Shown: piece by piece, positions 1-8,400 of the stretch
How positions within the stretch are numbered: the stretch's first letter is position 1
Layout of the letters: each line of letters starts with the position of its first letter
Assembly: GCF_017874735.1 (NCBI RefSeq)
Contig: NZ_JAGGLV010000005.1
Location: 186,001-250,000 of the forward strand
Length of the DNA: 64,000 nt
From: Paenibacillus silagei
GTDB taxonomy: Bacteria; Bacillota; Bacilli; Paenibacillales; Paenibacillaceae
Direction of reading: 5' to 3'
Notes under the pieces: model-generated
Databases searched by the model: none
Seen by the model: the letters and a program-made list of their open reading frames with translations, nothing else
Told to the model about the DNA's origin: nothing
Program-made: the position numbers and the translations under genes

Positions 1-403
1 TGTTCTTCCAGTGATTCACCACCGGCGTCCCGCCGACAAAGCTCCACAGATAACCGGCAAAGCCATCCTCTTCCTCCCGGCAGATCTGCTGGTACACCTG
101 TGCATTGGTAATCACTCCCTTAATCTTCAGACGGTTGCGCACAATCCCCACATTTTGCATCAGCTCTTCGACCTTGTCCTCCCCATACAGCACGATTTTC
201 TCCGGATCAAAGCCGTCAAAAGCCTCGCGGAAGCCCTCCCGCTTCTTCAGCACCGTATACCAGCTCAGTCCGGCCTGCATCCCCTCCAGCATCAGCAGCT
301 CGAACAGCTTCAGGTCATCAACCAGCGGCTTGCCCCATTCTTCATCATGATAAGCTATATATACCGGGTCCGAGTTTACCCAGTCGCAGCGCTTAATTTC
401 CAT
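1..403 (-). CDS. tag: DNA-3-methyladenine glycosylase I, 3' part cut by window edge
   Basis: This gene encodes the base-excision repair enzyme that removes 3-methyladenine from alkylated DNA. About 134 N-terminal residues are visible. Family landmarks are clear: Cys6 and His19 in RCDWVN and AYHDEEWG correspond to the first two zinc ligands of E. coli Tag, and LEGMQAGLSW carries the catalytic Glu and the base-stacking Trp. YLWSFVGG follows near the edge. The ATG at 403 follows a CAAAGGAGAG ribosome binding site with suitable spacing. The remaining zinc ligands lie beyond the window. It is transcribed away from the sigma-factor gene pair upstream, from which a terminator-like hairpin separates it. 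Confidence 0.93.
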   Translation of the reverse strand, partial: MEIKRCDWVNSDPVYIAYHDEEWGKPLVDDLKLFELLMLEGMQAGLSWYTVLKKREGFREAFDGFDPEKIVLYGEDKVEELMQNVGIVRNRLKIKGVITNAQVYQQICREEEDGFAGYLWSFVGGTPVVNHWKN

Positions 404-469
404 AGTTATTCTCTCCTTTGTCTTATAATTCTGGCAGCTATTCATAGCCATATCTTCTAACTGTATACG

Positions 470-498
470 AAAAAAAGAGAAGAACACAAGGTTCTTCC
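470..498 (-). terminator. Rho-independent terminator after the DUF4179 gene
   Basis: On the minus strand GAAGAAC and GTTCTTC arms flank a short loop and are followed by TCTTTTTTT, about 25 bases after the stop codon of the DUF4179 gene. Confidence 0.7.
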
Positions 499-522
499 CG
501 TTAAAATAATGAAATAATGTTA

Positions 523-2196
523 TTATTGTCCTTGCAGCTGTACCCGTGTCTCTTTGTCCGGTTCATTGGTAGAGTAGAAGAACATGTATATTGAAGCTTC
601 TGTTCCCTTGAAGTTCTCATAAACATCAATGCTCCGGTTATTTCCGTCTCCGCGGAATTTCGTTGAAACGATCTTACTTACGATCCGGTCCTTACCGGTA
701 CCGATATGAGTCTGGTTCACGCCGCCAAACTTAGGATCATCGCTCCTCGTCTCCACATAGAGATCCTCACCCTGCATATAGTAGGTCCACTGTACCGGAT
801 AACCGCCGGTCTCCCGGATCACCGTCTGCTTCTCGCTGGAGATGTTGGTTAATTGAAGCGGCTTCTTATCATCCCCATGCCGGGTAACCTTATAATTACC
901 TACAAGCGTCATTGGCGTGTCTTTGGTAATCTCCAGGTCCGACGGCCGCTCGAAGCGCACTGCAATCAGCTCTTTGTCCTCAGACATGGAATACCATAAT
1001 CCGCCTTCCAGCATCCGGCCGCCCACCTCGAGAGAATAATTGACATACGGCAATTCAGAGAACGGCTTAGCTTTGCTGCGAACCGATACACGGACCTGCG
1101 TAGGTGTCACAACCATCTGCTCAATACGATTATCTGTATTTCCTGCTTCCAGAGGCAGATCCAGCGCAGTTTTGATTGTCGCGCCCGCCATCTTCTTCTT
1201 GCTCAGTTCAAAATCAAACGCCCAAGGACCGTCGATGTTCCTTTCAAGCTTCGTGTAATCCAGCTTATAGACGGTTTGATCCTTCGGCACATCGGCAGGT
1301 TTGTAATACTGAACCGAGGTGTATTCTCCGTTATCTCCCGGCTTACCCATTGCTCCTGCCCGGGAGTTCTTTACAAGCTGCCCTCCCCGGTAAGCAGTGA
1401 TTTGCGGAAAGGCCCAGTTCTTGGCTTCCGGATCATCGAAGATGGCGGCAGTGGAGAGCATCAGATGGTCAGTACCTTCCTTAAAGGGCTGTACGCTGAA
1501 GGATTCCAGTCCATCCCGGTTCACAGGAAAGCTCTGCCGCTCCGGCGAGTCCGTATCCAGCTTCAAGTCTACCTCCTGCTGCGAGTACAATTGAATCCGC
1601 TCAGCCGTCAGACTTACCTTGGCCGTCTCTTGATCCGGCGTCCAGTCCGTCTCGAAATAACCGTTGTACCGCTTGTTCTTCTCGTCCCACTGCTGATTGT
1701 TGAATTCCTGGTTGCCGCTGCGTCCCGGGCCATCCTTGAGAGTCATTCCATTGATGTTCCACAGCTTGCCGTCGCCCCCGTCCGGACCCACATCCAGACT
1801 ATACAGAATCACTGTCCGGTTCTCATCGGTGAGCGCTGTATGCAGCGTCAACGTTACTCCATCCTTGGTGATCGTCTGGCCCAGCGGCTGGCCCAGGTTC
1901 TGTGACAGCGCCGCCTCCACCCCGCTCCGGTGGTCCAGCAGGCTGCCCCAATCATATTGCACGGCGGCATACACAGGAACGGCCATTAGCACTACACTGA
2001 ATGAGGCTGCTACAGTGACCTTGCGCCAGTTGCGGTGGCGGACGCGGCTCCCTGCTCCGGCATGGCTGCTTCCCTTGGAAGAAACATATCCGGCCTGCTC
2101 AATCCGGCCCCACATTTGCTCGAAATCAGGGTAATTCAGCTCCTGATCCTCATTTAAGCGACGCTTTAACTGTGCTTCGGTTCTGTCCATATTCAT
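523..2196 (-). CDS. DUF4179-type membrane protein, probable anti-sigma factor
   Basis: The 557-residue protein starts with a short cytosolic segment (about residues 1-58), has one membrane helix near residues 60-80 (VTVAASFSVVLMAVPVYAA) and a large extracytoplasmic part. The stretch right after the helix, with SQNLGQPLGQTITKDGV and TDENRTVILYSL, fits the DUF4179 family, which accompanies ECF sigma factors in Firmicutes. The gene overlaps the upstream sigma gene by 47 bases, so the two are co-transcribed and translationally coupled. The ATG at 2196 has an AAGGAGGACG site immediately upstream. I infer that it holds the sigma factor inactive at the membrane; no zinc-binding anti-sigma motif is present, so this rests on family and context. 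Confidence 0.85.
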   Translation of the reverse strand: MNMDRTEAQLKRRLNEDQELNYPDFEQMWGRIEQAGYVSSKGSSHAGAGSRVRHRNWRKVTVAASFSVVLMAVPVYAAVQYDWGSLLDHRSGVEAALSQNLGQPLGQTITKDGVTLTLHTALTDENRTVILYSLDVGPDGGDGKLWNINGMTLKDGPGRSGNQEFNNQQWDEKNKRYNGYFETDWTPDQETAKVSLTAERIQLYSQQEVDLKLDTDSPERQSFPVNRDGLESFSVQPFKEGTDHLMLSTAAIFDDPEAKNWAFPQITAYRGGQLVKNSRAGAMGKPGDNGEYTSVQYYKPADVPKDQTVYKLDYTKLERNIDGPWAFDFELSKKKMAGATIKTALDLPLEAGNTDNRIEQMVVTPTQVRVSVRSKAKPFSELPYVNYSLEVGGRMLEGGLWYSMSEDKELIAVRFERPSDLEITKDTPMTLVGNYKVTRHGDDKKPLQLTNISSEKQTVIRETGGYPVQWTYYMQGEDLYVETRSDDPKFGGVNQTHIGTGKDRIVSKIVSTKFRGDGNNRSIDVYENFKGTEASIYMFFYSTNEPDKETRVQLQGQ

Positions 2197-2707
2197 CGTC
2201 CTCCTTCGTTATGGGCTGAACGCCCGCTTCTTCCAGAATCCTCTTCATCATCCGTAGCCCCTTATGCTGTCTGGACTTCACAGTTCCCAGCGGGATATCC
2301 AGCATCTTGCGGATTTCCTCCAGACTGAAATCATGCATATACCGCAGCGTCAGCACCGCCCTGATCTTCGCCGGGAGCCGGGACATGTATCCCGCCCATT
2401 CCAGCTTCGTTTCCTTCTGCTCCACCAGCTTGTCTACCAGCGGCTGCGGATTCTCCCTGAACATATGGAGATGGGCCGTCAGCTTCTGCTGCAGGCTGTT
2501 CCTGCGCTTCAGGTGGTTCAGGCAGGTGTTGACGGTGATTTTCATAATCCAGGCCTTCAGATATTCAATGCCCTGCCACTCGCTGCGGAAGAGAGTGATG
2601 AATACCTCCTGACACAGATCCTCAGCATCGGCAGCATCGTGTACCATATAATAGCAGGTACGATATACCTCCTTGCTGTAGGTTTGGAATAATTCCCTGT
2701 TGCCCAC
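2150..2707 (-). CDS. ECF RNA polymerase sigma factor (pair 1)
   Basis: A 185-residue sigma-70 family protein of ECF layout. Region 2 lies near residues 12-45 (HDAADAEDLCQEVFITLF, then EYLKAWIMKITVNTCLNHLKRR), and region 4 near 110-160 (LPAKIRAVLTLRYMHDFSLEEI, then IPLGTVKSRQHKGLRMMKR). The likely start is GTG at 2707, about ten bases after AAAGGAGGG; an ATG eight bases upstream is in another frame. It overlaps the DUF4179 partner. A TGAACC-N17-GTTATA element upstream may be its own ECF promoter. The signal it senses is not evident. Confidence 0.92.
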   Translation of the reverse strand: MGNRELFQTYSKEVYRTCYYMVHDAADAEDLCQEVFITLFRSEWQGIEYLKAWIMKITVNTCLNHLKRRNSLQQKLTAHLHMFRENPQPLVDKLVEQKETKLEWAGYMSRLPAKIRAVLTLRYMHDFSLEEIRKMLDIPLGTVKSRQHKGLRMMKRILEEAGVQPITKEDDEYGQNRSTVKASLK

Positions 2708-2742
2708 TTGAGCATGCCCTCCTTTCTTGTTTGAATTACCTT

Positions 2743-2771
2743 TATAACAACCCCGGGCTTCAAAAGGTTCA
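2743..2771 (-). promoter_or_regulatory. Candidate ECF-type promoter for sigma pair 1
   Basis: TGAACC (2771-2766) and GTTATA (2748-2743) are separated by 17 bases and end 36 bases before the GTG start. The -35 GAACC core also occurs before the third ECF gene in the window (33.9 kb), as expected for ECF autoregulation. This is a pattern match only. Confidence 0.4.
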
Positions 2772-2895
2772 TTTTCAGCAGCATATCCAGCTATATGTAC
2801 TAAAAAAGCAGCATGTCCACCTGAAAAGCACAGGCTGCATACTGCTTACAATAGATTGTCCGGGAATAACTGCTCTATTTCAGAGCAAGCACAGC

Positions 2896-3807
2896 TTAGA
2901 TAATATTCATGACCTCGCGCGCCTGGTTGTCCAGTTCCTGTGCAGAGGTAGCGATCAGCGTGAATTCATCCAGCGCCACTTGAATCTGCCGCTGGCTGAG
3001 CTGCACATTATCCTGCACCTGGTTCAATCCCGTTGATATTCTGCCGACCTCTTCCGTAATGGCCTGGACACTGTCCCGGACTTCGGTAATCTGATCCTGC
3101 ACCATCGCAGACAGCTTTCTTACCTCCTTGGCCACCACATCGAATCCCCGGCCGAATTCTCCGGCATGTGCAGCCTCAATCGCTGCATTCAGGGCAAGCA
3201 GATGAGTCTGGGAAGCAATATCACGGATGGTCTGCACTACGCCGCGGATCGCCGCAGCCTGCTTTTGCAGACTTAGCAGTGTTTCGGTATTCTCGGTCGA
3301 CACCTCGGCAATCCTGTCAATACTCAGCAGCAGCTCCTGACTCCGCTCAATTCCTTTGTCCGCACGCTGATTAAGGCTATCCGCCATGCCCTGCATTAGC
3401 TCCACGACATGGCTCATGTTGTTTTGTCTCTCCGTAATGTTAGTGGCCACCTTGGATACGCCGATGACATGGGTATTTGTCTCATCAAACACCGGCATAT
3501 ATGTAGCTTCCAGCCAGACCGAATTCCCCTCTGCGTCCATCCGTTCAATTTTGTCCTGGAAGCTCCGGCCAGCCATTAAATTCTGCCAGAACAACTCATA
3601 ATCCGGACTGTTCACGAATGAGGGGAAGCACAGCTGGCTGTGCTGCATGCCGTACATGTCCTCCGCTTTGTATTTCACTGACTGGGCAAAGATCTCATTG
3701 ACATAGGCGACACGCCGATCCAGATCAAAGCGGATCATGGCAAGGTTTTTTTCCAAGGCTTTGACAACCAGTTCGTCTGTAACTGCTTGGTCTGCTAGAT
3801 TTTCCAT
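2896..3807 (-). CDS. Soluble PAS-domain methyl-accepting chemotaxis protein
   Basis: A 303-residue protein with a PAS sensory domain at about residues 15-130 (YVNEIFAQSVKYKAEDMYGM, then WLEATYMPVFDETNTHVIGV) joined to a C-terminal chemoreceptor signalling domain. The hairpin-tip signature is visible as LLALNAAIEAAHAGEFGRGF followed by VVAKEVRKL. There is no signal peptide, membrane helix or HAMP domain, so it should be cytoplasmic and sense an intracellular ligand or redox state through PAS. It is a stand-alone gene without che genes nearby. Its signalling domain is short, so the heptad class may be unusual. Confidence 0.9.
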   Translation of the reverse strand: MENLADQAVTDELVVKALEKNLAMIRFDLDRRVAYVNEIFAQSVKYKAEDMYGMQHSQLCFPSFVNSPDYELFWQNLMAGRSFQDKIERMDAEGNSVWLEATYMPVFDETNTHVIGVSKVATNITERQNNMSHVVELMQGMADSLNQRADKGIERSQELLLSIDRIAEVSTENTETLLSLQKQAAAIRGVVQTIRDIASQTHLLALNAAIEAAHAGEFGRGFDVVAKEVRKLSAMVQDQITEVRDSVQAITEEVGRISTGLNQVQDNVQLSQRQIQVALDEFTLIATSAQELDNQAREVMNII

Positions 3808-3917
3808 GTTGACTGCTCCCTATACATCTCAATTTTTAACTGATATACGGACGACTCACGCTTATTTCACTTTACTCTTATTAACGGCTGTTTCGGCTTT
3901 TAAAATGATAAGATTTT

Positions 3918-4277
3918 TTAATTCCCTATCTTAATTCCCCACACGCTGTCCTTCCGGTAGGCAGCCGCTTCCTGCAGCTCTGGAAGTCTCGTATCCTGCG
4001 GATAATGCCGCTCCAGATACTGGACGAAGGCCTGGCGCAGTCCGATCTCCTTATCCAGCTTGTTGAATTCATTGGGGTGCTTTTCCATTTCGGAGATGGA
4101 AGCTTCCCAGCCTCCCAGATCTGACGTCTCCGACTGCTCTGCTCGAACCTTTTGAGCAAGCATTCTTAGCTCCCGGTAAGCTCGTTTCACTTTCGAGGAA
4201 TAGACCTGCTTCTGGTTCATGAAGGTCAACAGCGCCACTAGCAGCGCCAGCCCTACCCACATTATCACTGTATTCAC
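3918..4277 (-). CDS. Hypothetical protein with one N-terminal membrane helix
   Basis: Unrecognised 119-residue protein. Residues about 4-20 (VIMWVGLALLVALLTFM) form a membrane helix, followed by a charged, probably helical cytosolic domain (VKRAYRELRMLAQKVRAEQ, later LDKEIGLRQAFVQYLERHY). The ATG at 4277 is the natural start. It is transcribed in the same direction as the small genes upstream but a hairpin separates it from them. No function can be assigned. Confidence 0.65.
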   Translation of the reverse strand: MNTVIMWVGLALLVALLTFMNQKQVYSSKVKRAYRELRMLAQKVRAEQSETSDLGGWEASISEMEKHPNEFNKLDKEIGLRQAFVQYLERHYPQDTRLPELQEAAAYRKDSVWGIKIGN

Positions 4278-4330
4278 TTATGTATCCTCCCGGACTCGCA
4301 TATCACTCCATTATACACGCCAAAACACAA

Positions 4331-4354
4331 AAATACCCCACTTACGCAGGGTAT
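4331..4354 (-). terminator. Terminator after the YfhD-like small gene
   Basis: On the minus strand ATACCC and GGGTAT arms enclose a short loop and are followed by TTTTTG, about 45 bases after the stop codon of the 59-residue gene. Confidence 0.6.
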
Positions 4355-4399
4355 CCGTAGCAACAATTCGTCTGCTCATCTCTTCTTGACTTCACCGAA

Positions 4400-4579
4400 T
4401 TATTCTTTCTTCATAATCTCTCCCAGCTGCCGCTTATCAGCCTCACGGGAACGGTCCATGGCCTCTATATCATCCTGATCTGCTTCAGCTGCTGAGAATT
4501 CAACATCCTCGGCCTTCGCCTCATAGAGCATTTTCATTTTTTCGGTTTTGGAAAAGATCTTCGAGTTCTCTCTGTCCAT
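4400..4579 (-). CDS. Small YfhD-like protein (59 aa)
   Basis: A 59-residue hydrophilic protein. The central block DVEFSAAEADQDDIEAMDRS followed by READKRQ resembles the conserved part of YfhD-family proteins of Bacillus, which are small and of unknown role. The ATG at 4579 is the only in-frame start after an upstream stop; a TTGGAGG site lies 13 bases before it, which is rather long. The gene begins 45 bases downstream of the 119-residue gene and probably shares its transcript. The family call is from memory of the motif and is moderate. Confidence 0.6.
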   Translation of the reverse strand: MDRENSKIFSKTEKMKMLYEAKAEDVEFSAAEADQDDIEAMDRSREADKRQLGEIMKKE

Positions 4580-4624
4580 AGCTTGCCATCAGCCTCCAAT
4601 GTACTTAATCTGGTTGTCTTAGCT

Positions 4625-4984
4625 TCAAATCATTCCGCCGGCTTCCTCAATCAGTGACATCGCCTGACCATGAATAGCTGCATCTACAATAACCGTCAGC
4701 AGAATATTTCTGCCTGTAGGCCCGCCATCCCCGCCATGGCTCATTCCGCTCCCGCTCGTATGCGCCGCAGCTAATATGCCCGTATGGTCACTGACTGCCC
4801 TCATCGAATCCATGCTCGCCAAATTGCCGGTAACCGGATTTACTCCCGGCTCCTGCCCGCTTCCCCCAAACCTGCTAAACCGGTCAATGGAAATCTCCTC
4901 TGCACGCAGTGCCTGCAGCTTACGGGAGACCCCTTCCGCTTCCTCCGGGGTTTTGAAGTAGGCCAGTATACTTTTTTCAGACAT
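4625..4984 (-). CDS. Hypothetical protein resembling YflT-type stress proteins
   Basis: A 119-residue protein. The start (SILAYFKTPEEAEGVSRKLQ, then EEISIDRFSRFGG) has the look of the N-terminal alpha/beta motif of general-stress YflT/17M-like proteins, where a target is sampled by a beta strand and a helix. The middle is Gly/Ser/His-rich (HTSGSGMSHGGDGGPTG) and the C-terminus ends in a hydrophobic strand plus IHGQAMSLIEEAGGMI. No membrane helix is present. It probably forms a small operon with the YfhD-like gene. Function unknown. Confidence 0.6.
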   Translation of the reverse strand: MSEKSILAYFKTPEEAEGVSRKLQALRAEEISIDRFSRFGGSGQEPGVNPVTGNLASMDSMRAVSDHTGILAAAHTSGSGMSHGGDGGPTGRNILLTVIVDAAIHGQAMSLIEEAGGMI

Positions 4985-5078
4985 GGGAATTCCCCGCTTT
5001 CTGCCTGGTATTCATTCGTACAAGCTTACTTGGCTATTTTGGATTTCCGGACAGGAATTTATACATTTAGGGTTGGCT

Positions 5079-5175
5079 GTGACTCCAGCGAAGTTTTGGA
5101 CTTTCACCCGCTGTTGTCCGCAGATTTCATTATCCAGAAGCCACACTTCTAAATTTCAGCGCTGTTTTCCAACCA
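5079..5175. repeat. Dispersed palindromic repeat family B, decayed copy
   Basis: The left arm GTGACTCCAGCGAAG then TTTTGGACTTTC then CCGCTGTTGTCCGCAGATTTC matches the left arms of the elements at 37.9 kb and 52.7 kb. The right arm has largely lost complementarity. It lies between divergently transcribed genes. Confidence 0.55.
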
Positions 5176-5334
5176 TCATTCATGTCAGTATTCATGACGA
5201 AAATTGTTTTTTTCTCTGTTATTTTGTATTTTTTTGTCTTTTAATTTCTTCGTAGTAGTTTTAAAAGTCTATTTGTGTCATATAACATTCCGCAGGAAAT
5301 GAAAACATTCTCAAAACTCTATAAATTTTGTGTA

Positions 5335-5362
5335 GATTTTACAAATAACCAGTGGTAAAATC
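5335..5362. promoter_or_regulatory. Perfect inverted repeat upstream of SLH protease
   Basis: GATTTTAC and GTAAAATC form a perfect 8-base inverted repeat with a 12-base centre, about 130 bases before the protease start, in an AT-rich stretch where a promoter would lie. It could be an operator; the binding protein is unknown. Confidence 0.35.
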
Positions 5363-5400
5363 TTCTTAATATTTTTCCTAGTAATCTTGACGGAAATAAA

Positions 5401-5440
5401 CCGGATTAATAGAAAAGGAGAATCCGGCTACTGTCTGTAG
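5401..5440 (+). promoter_or_regulatory. Two leader hairpins before the SLH protease
   Basis: CCGGATT and AATCCGG (5401-5427), with AAAAGGAG in the loop, are followed at once by CTAC-tgtct-GTAG (5428-5440). They would sit in the 5' untranslated RNA, 50-90 bases before the start codon. No known riboswitch class was recognised. Confidence 0.35.
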
Positions 5441-5490
5441 CAGGAGAGATGTAAGCCAGAACCAACATCATATTGTGGAGGGGATTACAT

Positions 5491-8400
5491 TTGGAGTGGA
5501 CAAAATTACCTCGTAAGCTATCATTACTAACTTTATCATTGGGTGTGGCTGCAAGTATGATTCCAGGCGCGGCATTCGCCGCCAGCAGCTTGAAGACACC
5601 CGTATCAGGCAATCATCTTCCAGCCTTGATTCCAGCGAATCAGCCTTATATTTCTCCACAGATTAACACCAAATCCTCAAATCTTGTCCGGGTTATCGTT
5701 CAGCTCAGCGGCCAGCCTGCTGCCGTCGGCAAGTATGCTGCCAGACAAGGAATTACAGCGCTCGCCAATACAGCGACTGAAGCTGCAGTGAACAGCCAGC
5801 AGGAAGAAGTACTGGATAAGGCTGAAGCCAAGAAGATTGACCTGACCGTCAATTACAAGTACGACACGATTCTGAACGGCTTTGAAGTCACCGTTCCGGC
5901 TGACAAAATCCCTGAGCTGGCGAAGATCTCCGGCGTGTCTTCCATTTATCCGAACAGCACCTGGTATGCTCTCCCTGATCAGACAGTGACCGAAGTGACT
6001 TACAGAAACGACAATGCTCCCCTGAAGCAGATTCATGCCGATTGGGCGGCTGACCAAGACCTCACCGGGGCCGGACTGAAGGTCGGTGTAATTGATACCG
6101 GTGTGGACTATACGCACCCGGATATTGCCCCGGCTTATAAGGGCGGCTATGACTCCTTCTATCAGGATAATGATCCTTATGAAGAAGTTCCGCTGACTCC
6201 TGAAGAAGATACCGAGTATGGCGTAGGCTATGCGGGAACTTACCACGGTACGCATGTAGCCGGCACCATCATCGGTCAGTATGCAGCAACCGGCGATATT
6301 GCGCAGAAGGGCGTAGCTCCCGGGGCTGACCTGTATGTCTACAAAGTATTGGGCCGTAATATTGATAAGCCGAACACTTCCTCCGGATCTTCCGCTCAAG
6401 TCATTGACGGAATTGAACGTGCGGTCAAGGACGGCATGGATGTCATCAACCTGTCGCTCGGCTCCGATTCCGAGAAGGATGTGAATTCTCCGGATTCCAT
6501 CGCTATTAATAATGCTGTACTCTCTGGAGTAACTGCTGTAATCGCTAATGGGAACAACGGAGAAAAAGGCCAATATTTCTCAATGGGTTCTCCAGCTGCT
6601 TCCCAATTGGCCATTTCAGTAGGTTCGGTAACCAGTCCTATTGATGCTTACTCCGGCGAATTTAAGGCAGAAATTGAAAATTCGGTAACTTCTGTTACTT
6701 ACGATACCTACTTTCCATTCCATATGATGGCGTATGAGCTGGCAAATGATGATTTCGCCACTATCATTGGTACTAAGCCAGTACGTGTTGTGTACGCCGA
6801 TCTTGGAGCAAAAGAAGATTACCCTGCTGAAGATATCAGCGGTTCCATCGTATTGGTATCACGTGGTGAACTGGGCTTTGTAGATAAAATTGCGAATGCT
6901 AAAGAGCGTAATGCTAGAGCAATCGTAATTTTTAACGGAAATGCCGAGGAAGTGGACGATGAGCTTCAAGCTATTCTAGACGAAGACTACAAAGATCGTA
7001 ATGGTTTCATTGGCGTGAATTTAGGTAATAGTTACCAAAGTATTCCTACATTCGACATCGAGGGCTCCAAGGGACGCAAGTTGGCCAGAGCAATTCTGGC
7101 AAATGGTGATAATCCAACATATTTCACCTTTGGTTCAGAATATAAGCATGAAATGACAACTGGCGATACTACGAGTACTTTCTCTTCATTAGGACCGAAC
7201 TTTGACGGTAATCTAAGCATCAAGCCGGACATTGTTGCTCCTGGTGACGGAGTCTTATCTACATGGCCGGCTTATGGCAAAGATCATCCGGAAACAGATT
7301 ATTCCAAAGCATACAATCGCATTAGCGGCACCAGCATGGCTACACCTCATGTTGCAGGTTTGTCCTTGCTCATTAAACAAGCCCATCCGGACTATACACC
7401 TTTCGATATCCGTGCGGCACTTGCCAATACCGCAGTAGGTCTAAAGGTTAATGGTCAACCACAAGATCTTTATCGTCAAGGTCCAGGACGCGCCAATGTA
7501 GAAGATGCCATCAACACTCCGGCACTGCTGCAAGCGGTCGAGCCAATCTCCATTCTGGACAAGAACTTTATTCCTCAGAATGTGATCAACTACAATCCGT
7601 CCACAAGCTTTGGCACTTTACTCCCAGGTTCTGAAGCTACGAAAGTTCTGCAGTTGAAGAATACAAGTGATAGCACGCTCACCTATTCTGCTTCCGTGGA
7701 ATGGAACTATGGTGATCCAGAGCATGTATCTGCGACTCTAGACAAGTCATCGGTAACTGCTGCTGCGAAAGGTGCTTCCACGTTCAACCTGAAGGTTAAC
7801 GTTGCTGCTGATACCGAGCCACAAATGCTGCAAGGTAATATAGTACTGAAAGCAGACGGACAGCCAACACTTCACTTGCCTTTTGCAATCAATGTAGATA
7901 AGACTACAGAACAGCCTAGCTGGGGTACAGGCATTCAGGAGGCTGCACTGAGCCAGCCGATCGTCTACACCAATTCAAGTGCTGTTCTGAACTACAAGCT
8001 CAAAGCTAAGGATATTAACTACTATGAAGTGAATCTGATTGGCTTGGATGATACCAAAAAAGGCTCATTCCAAGTATCCACTACAGGATCACCGGATAAA
8101 TTCTTTGAGCCTGGCAACTACAGTACAGTTATATCATCCACCTATCACCCTTATGACCACAATGGTGATCCAATCTTGGATGCTTACGGCAACCCTGCGG
8201 TGGCAGGTCTGACTGACGGGGTATACAAGCTTGAGATTCTTGGAATCACTGCAGAGGACAACACGAAGACACCGATCAAGATCGACTACAACAATGATGA
8301 ATACTACAGCACCTATACCTCATTCCGCTTTATCACTGTCTCCGACAGTGGCAGTAGCGGCGGCGGTGGAGGTGGCGGCACAGTAGTAACGCCGACACCT

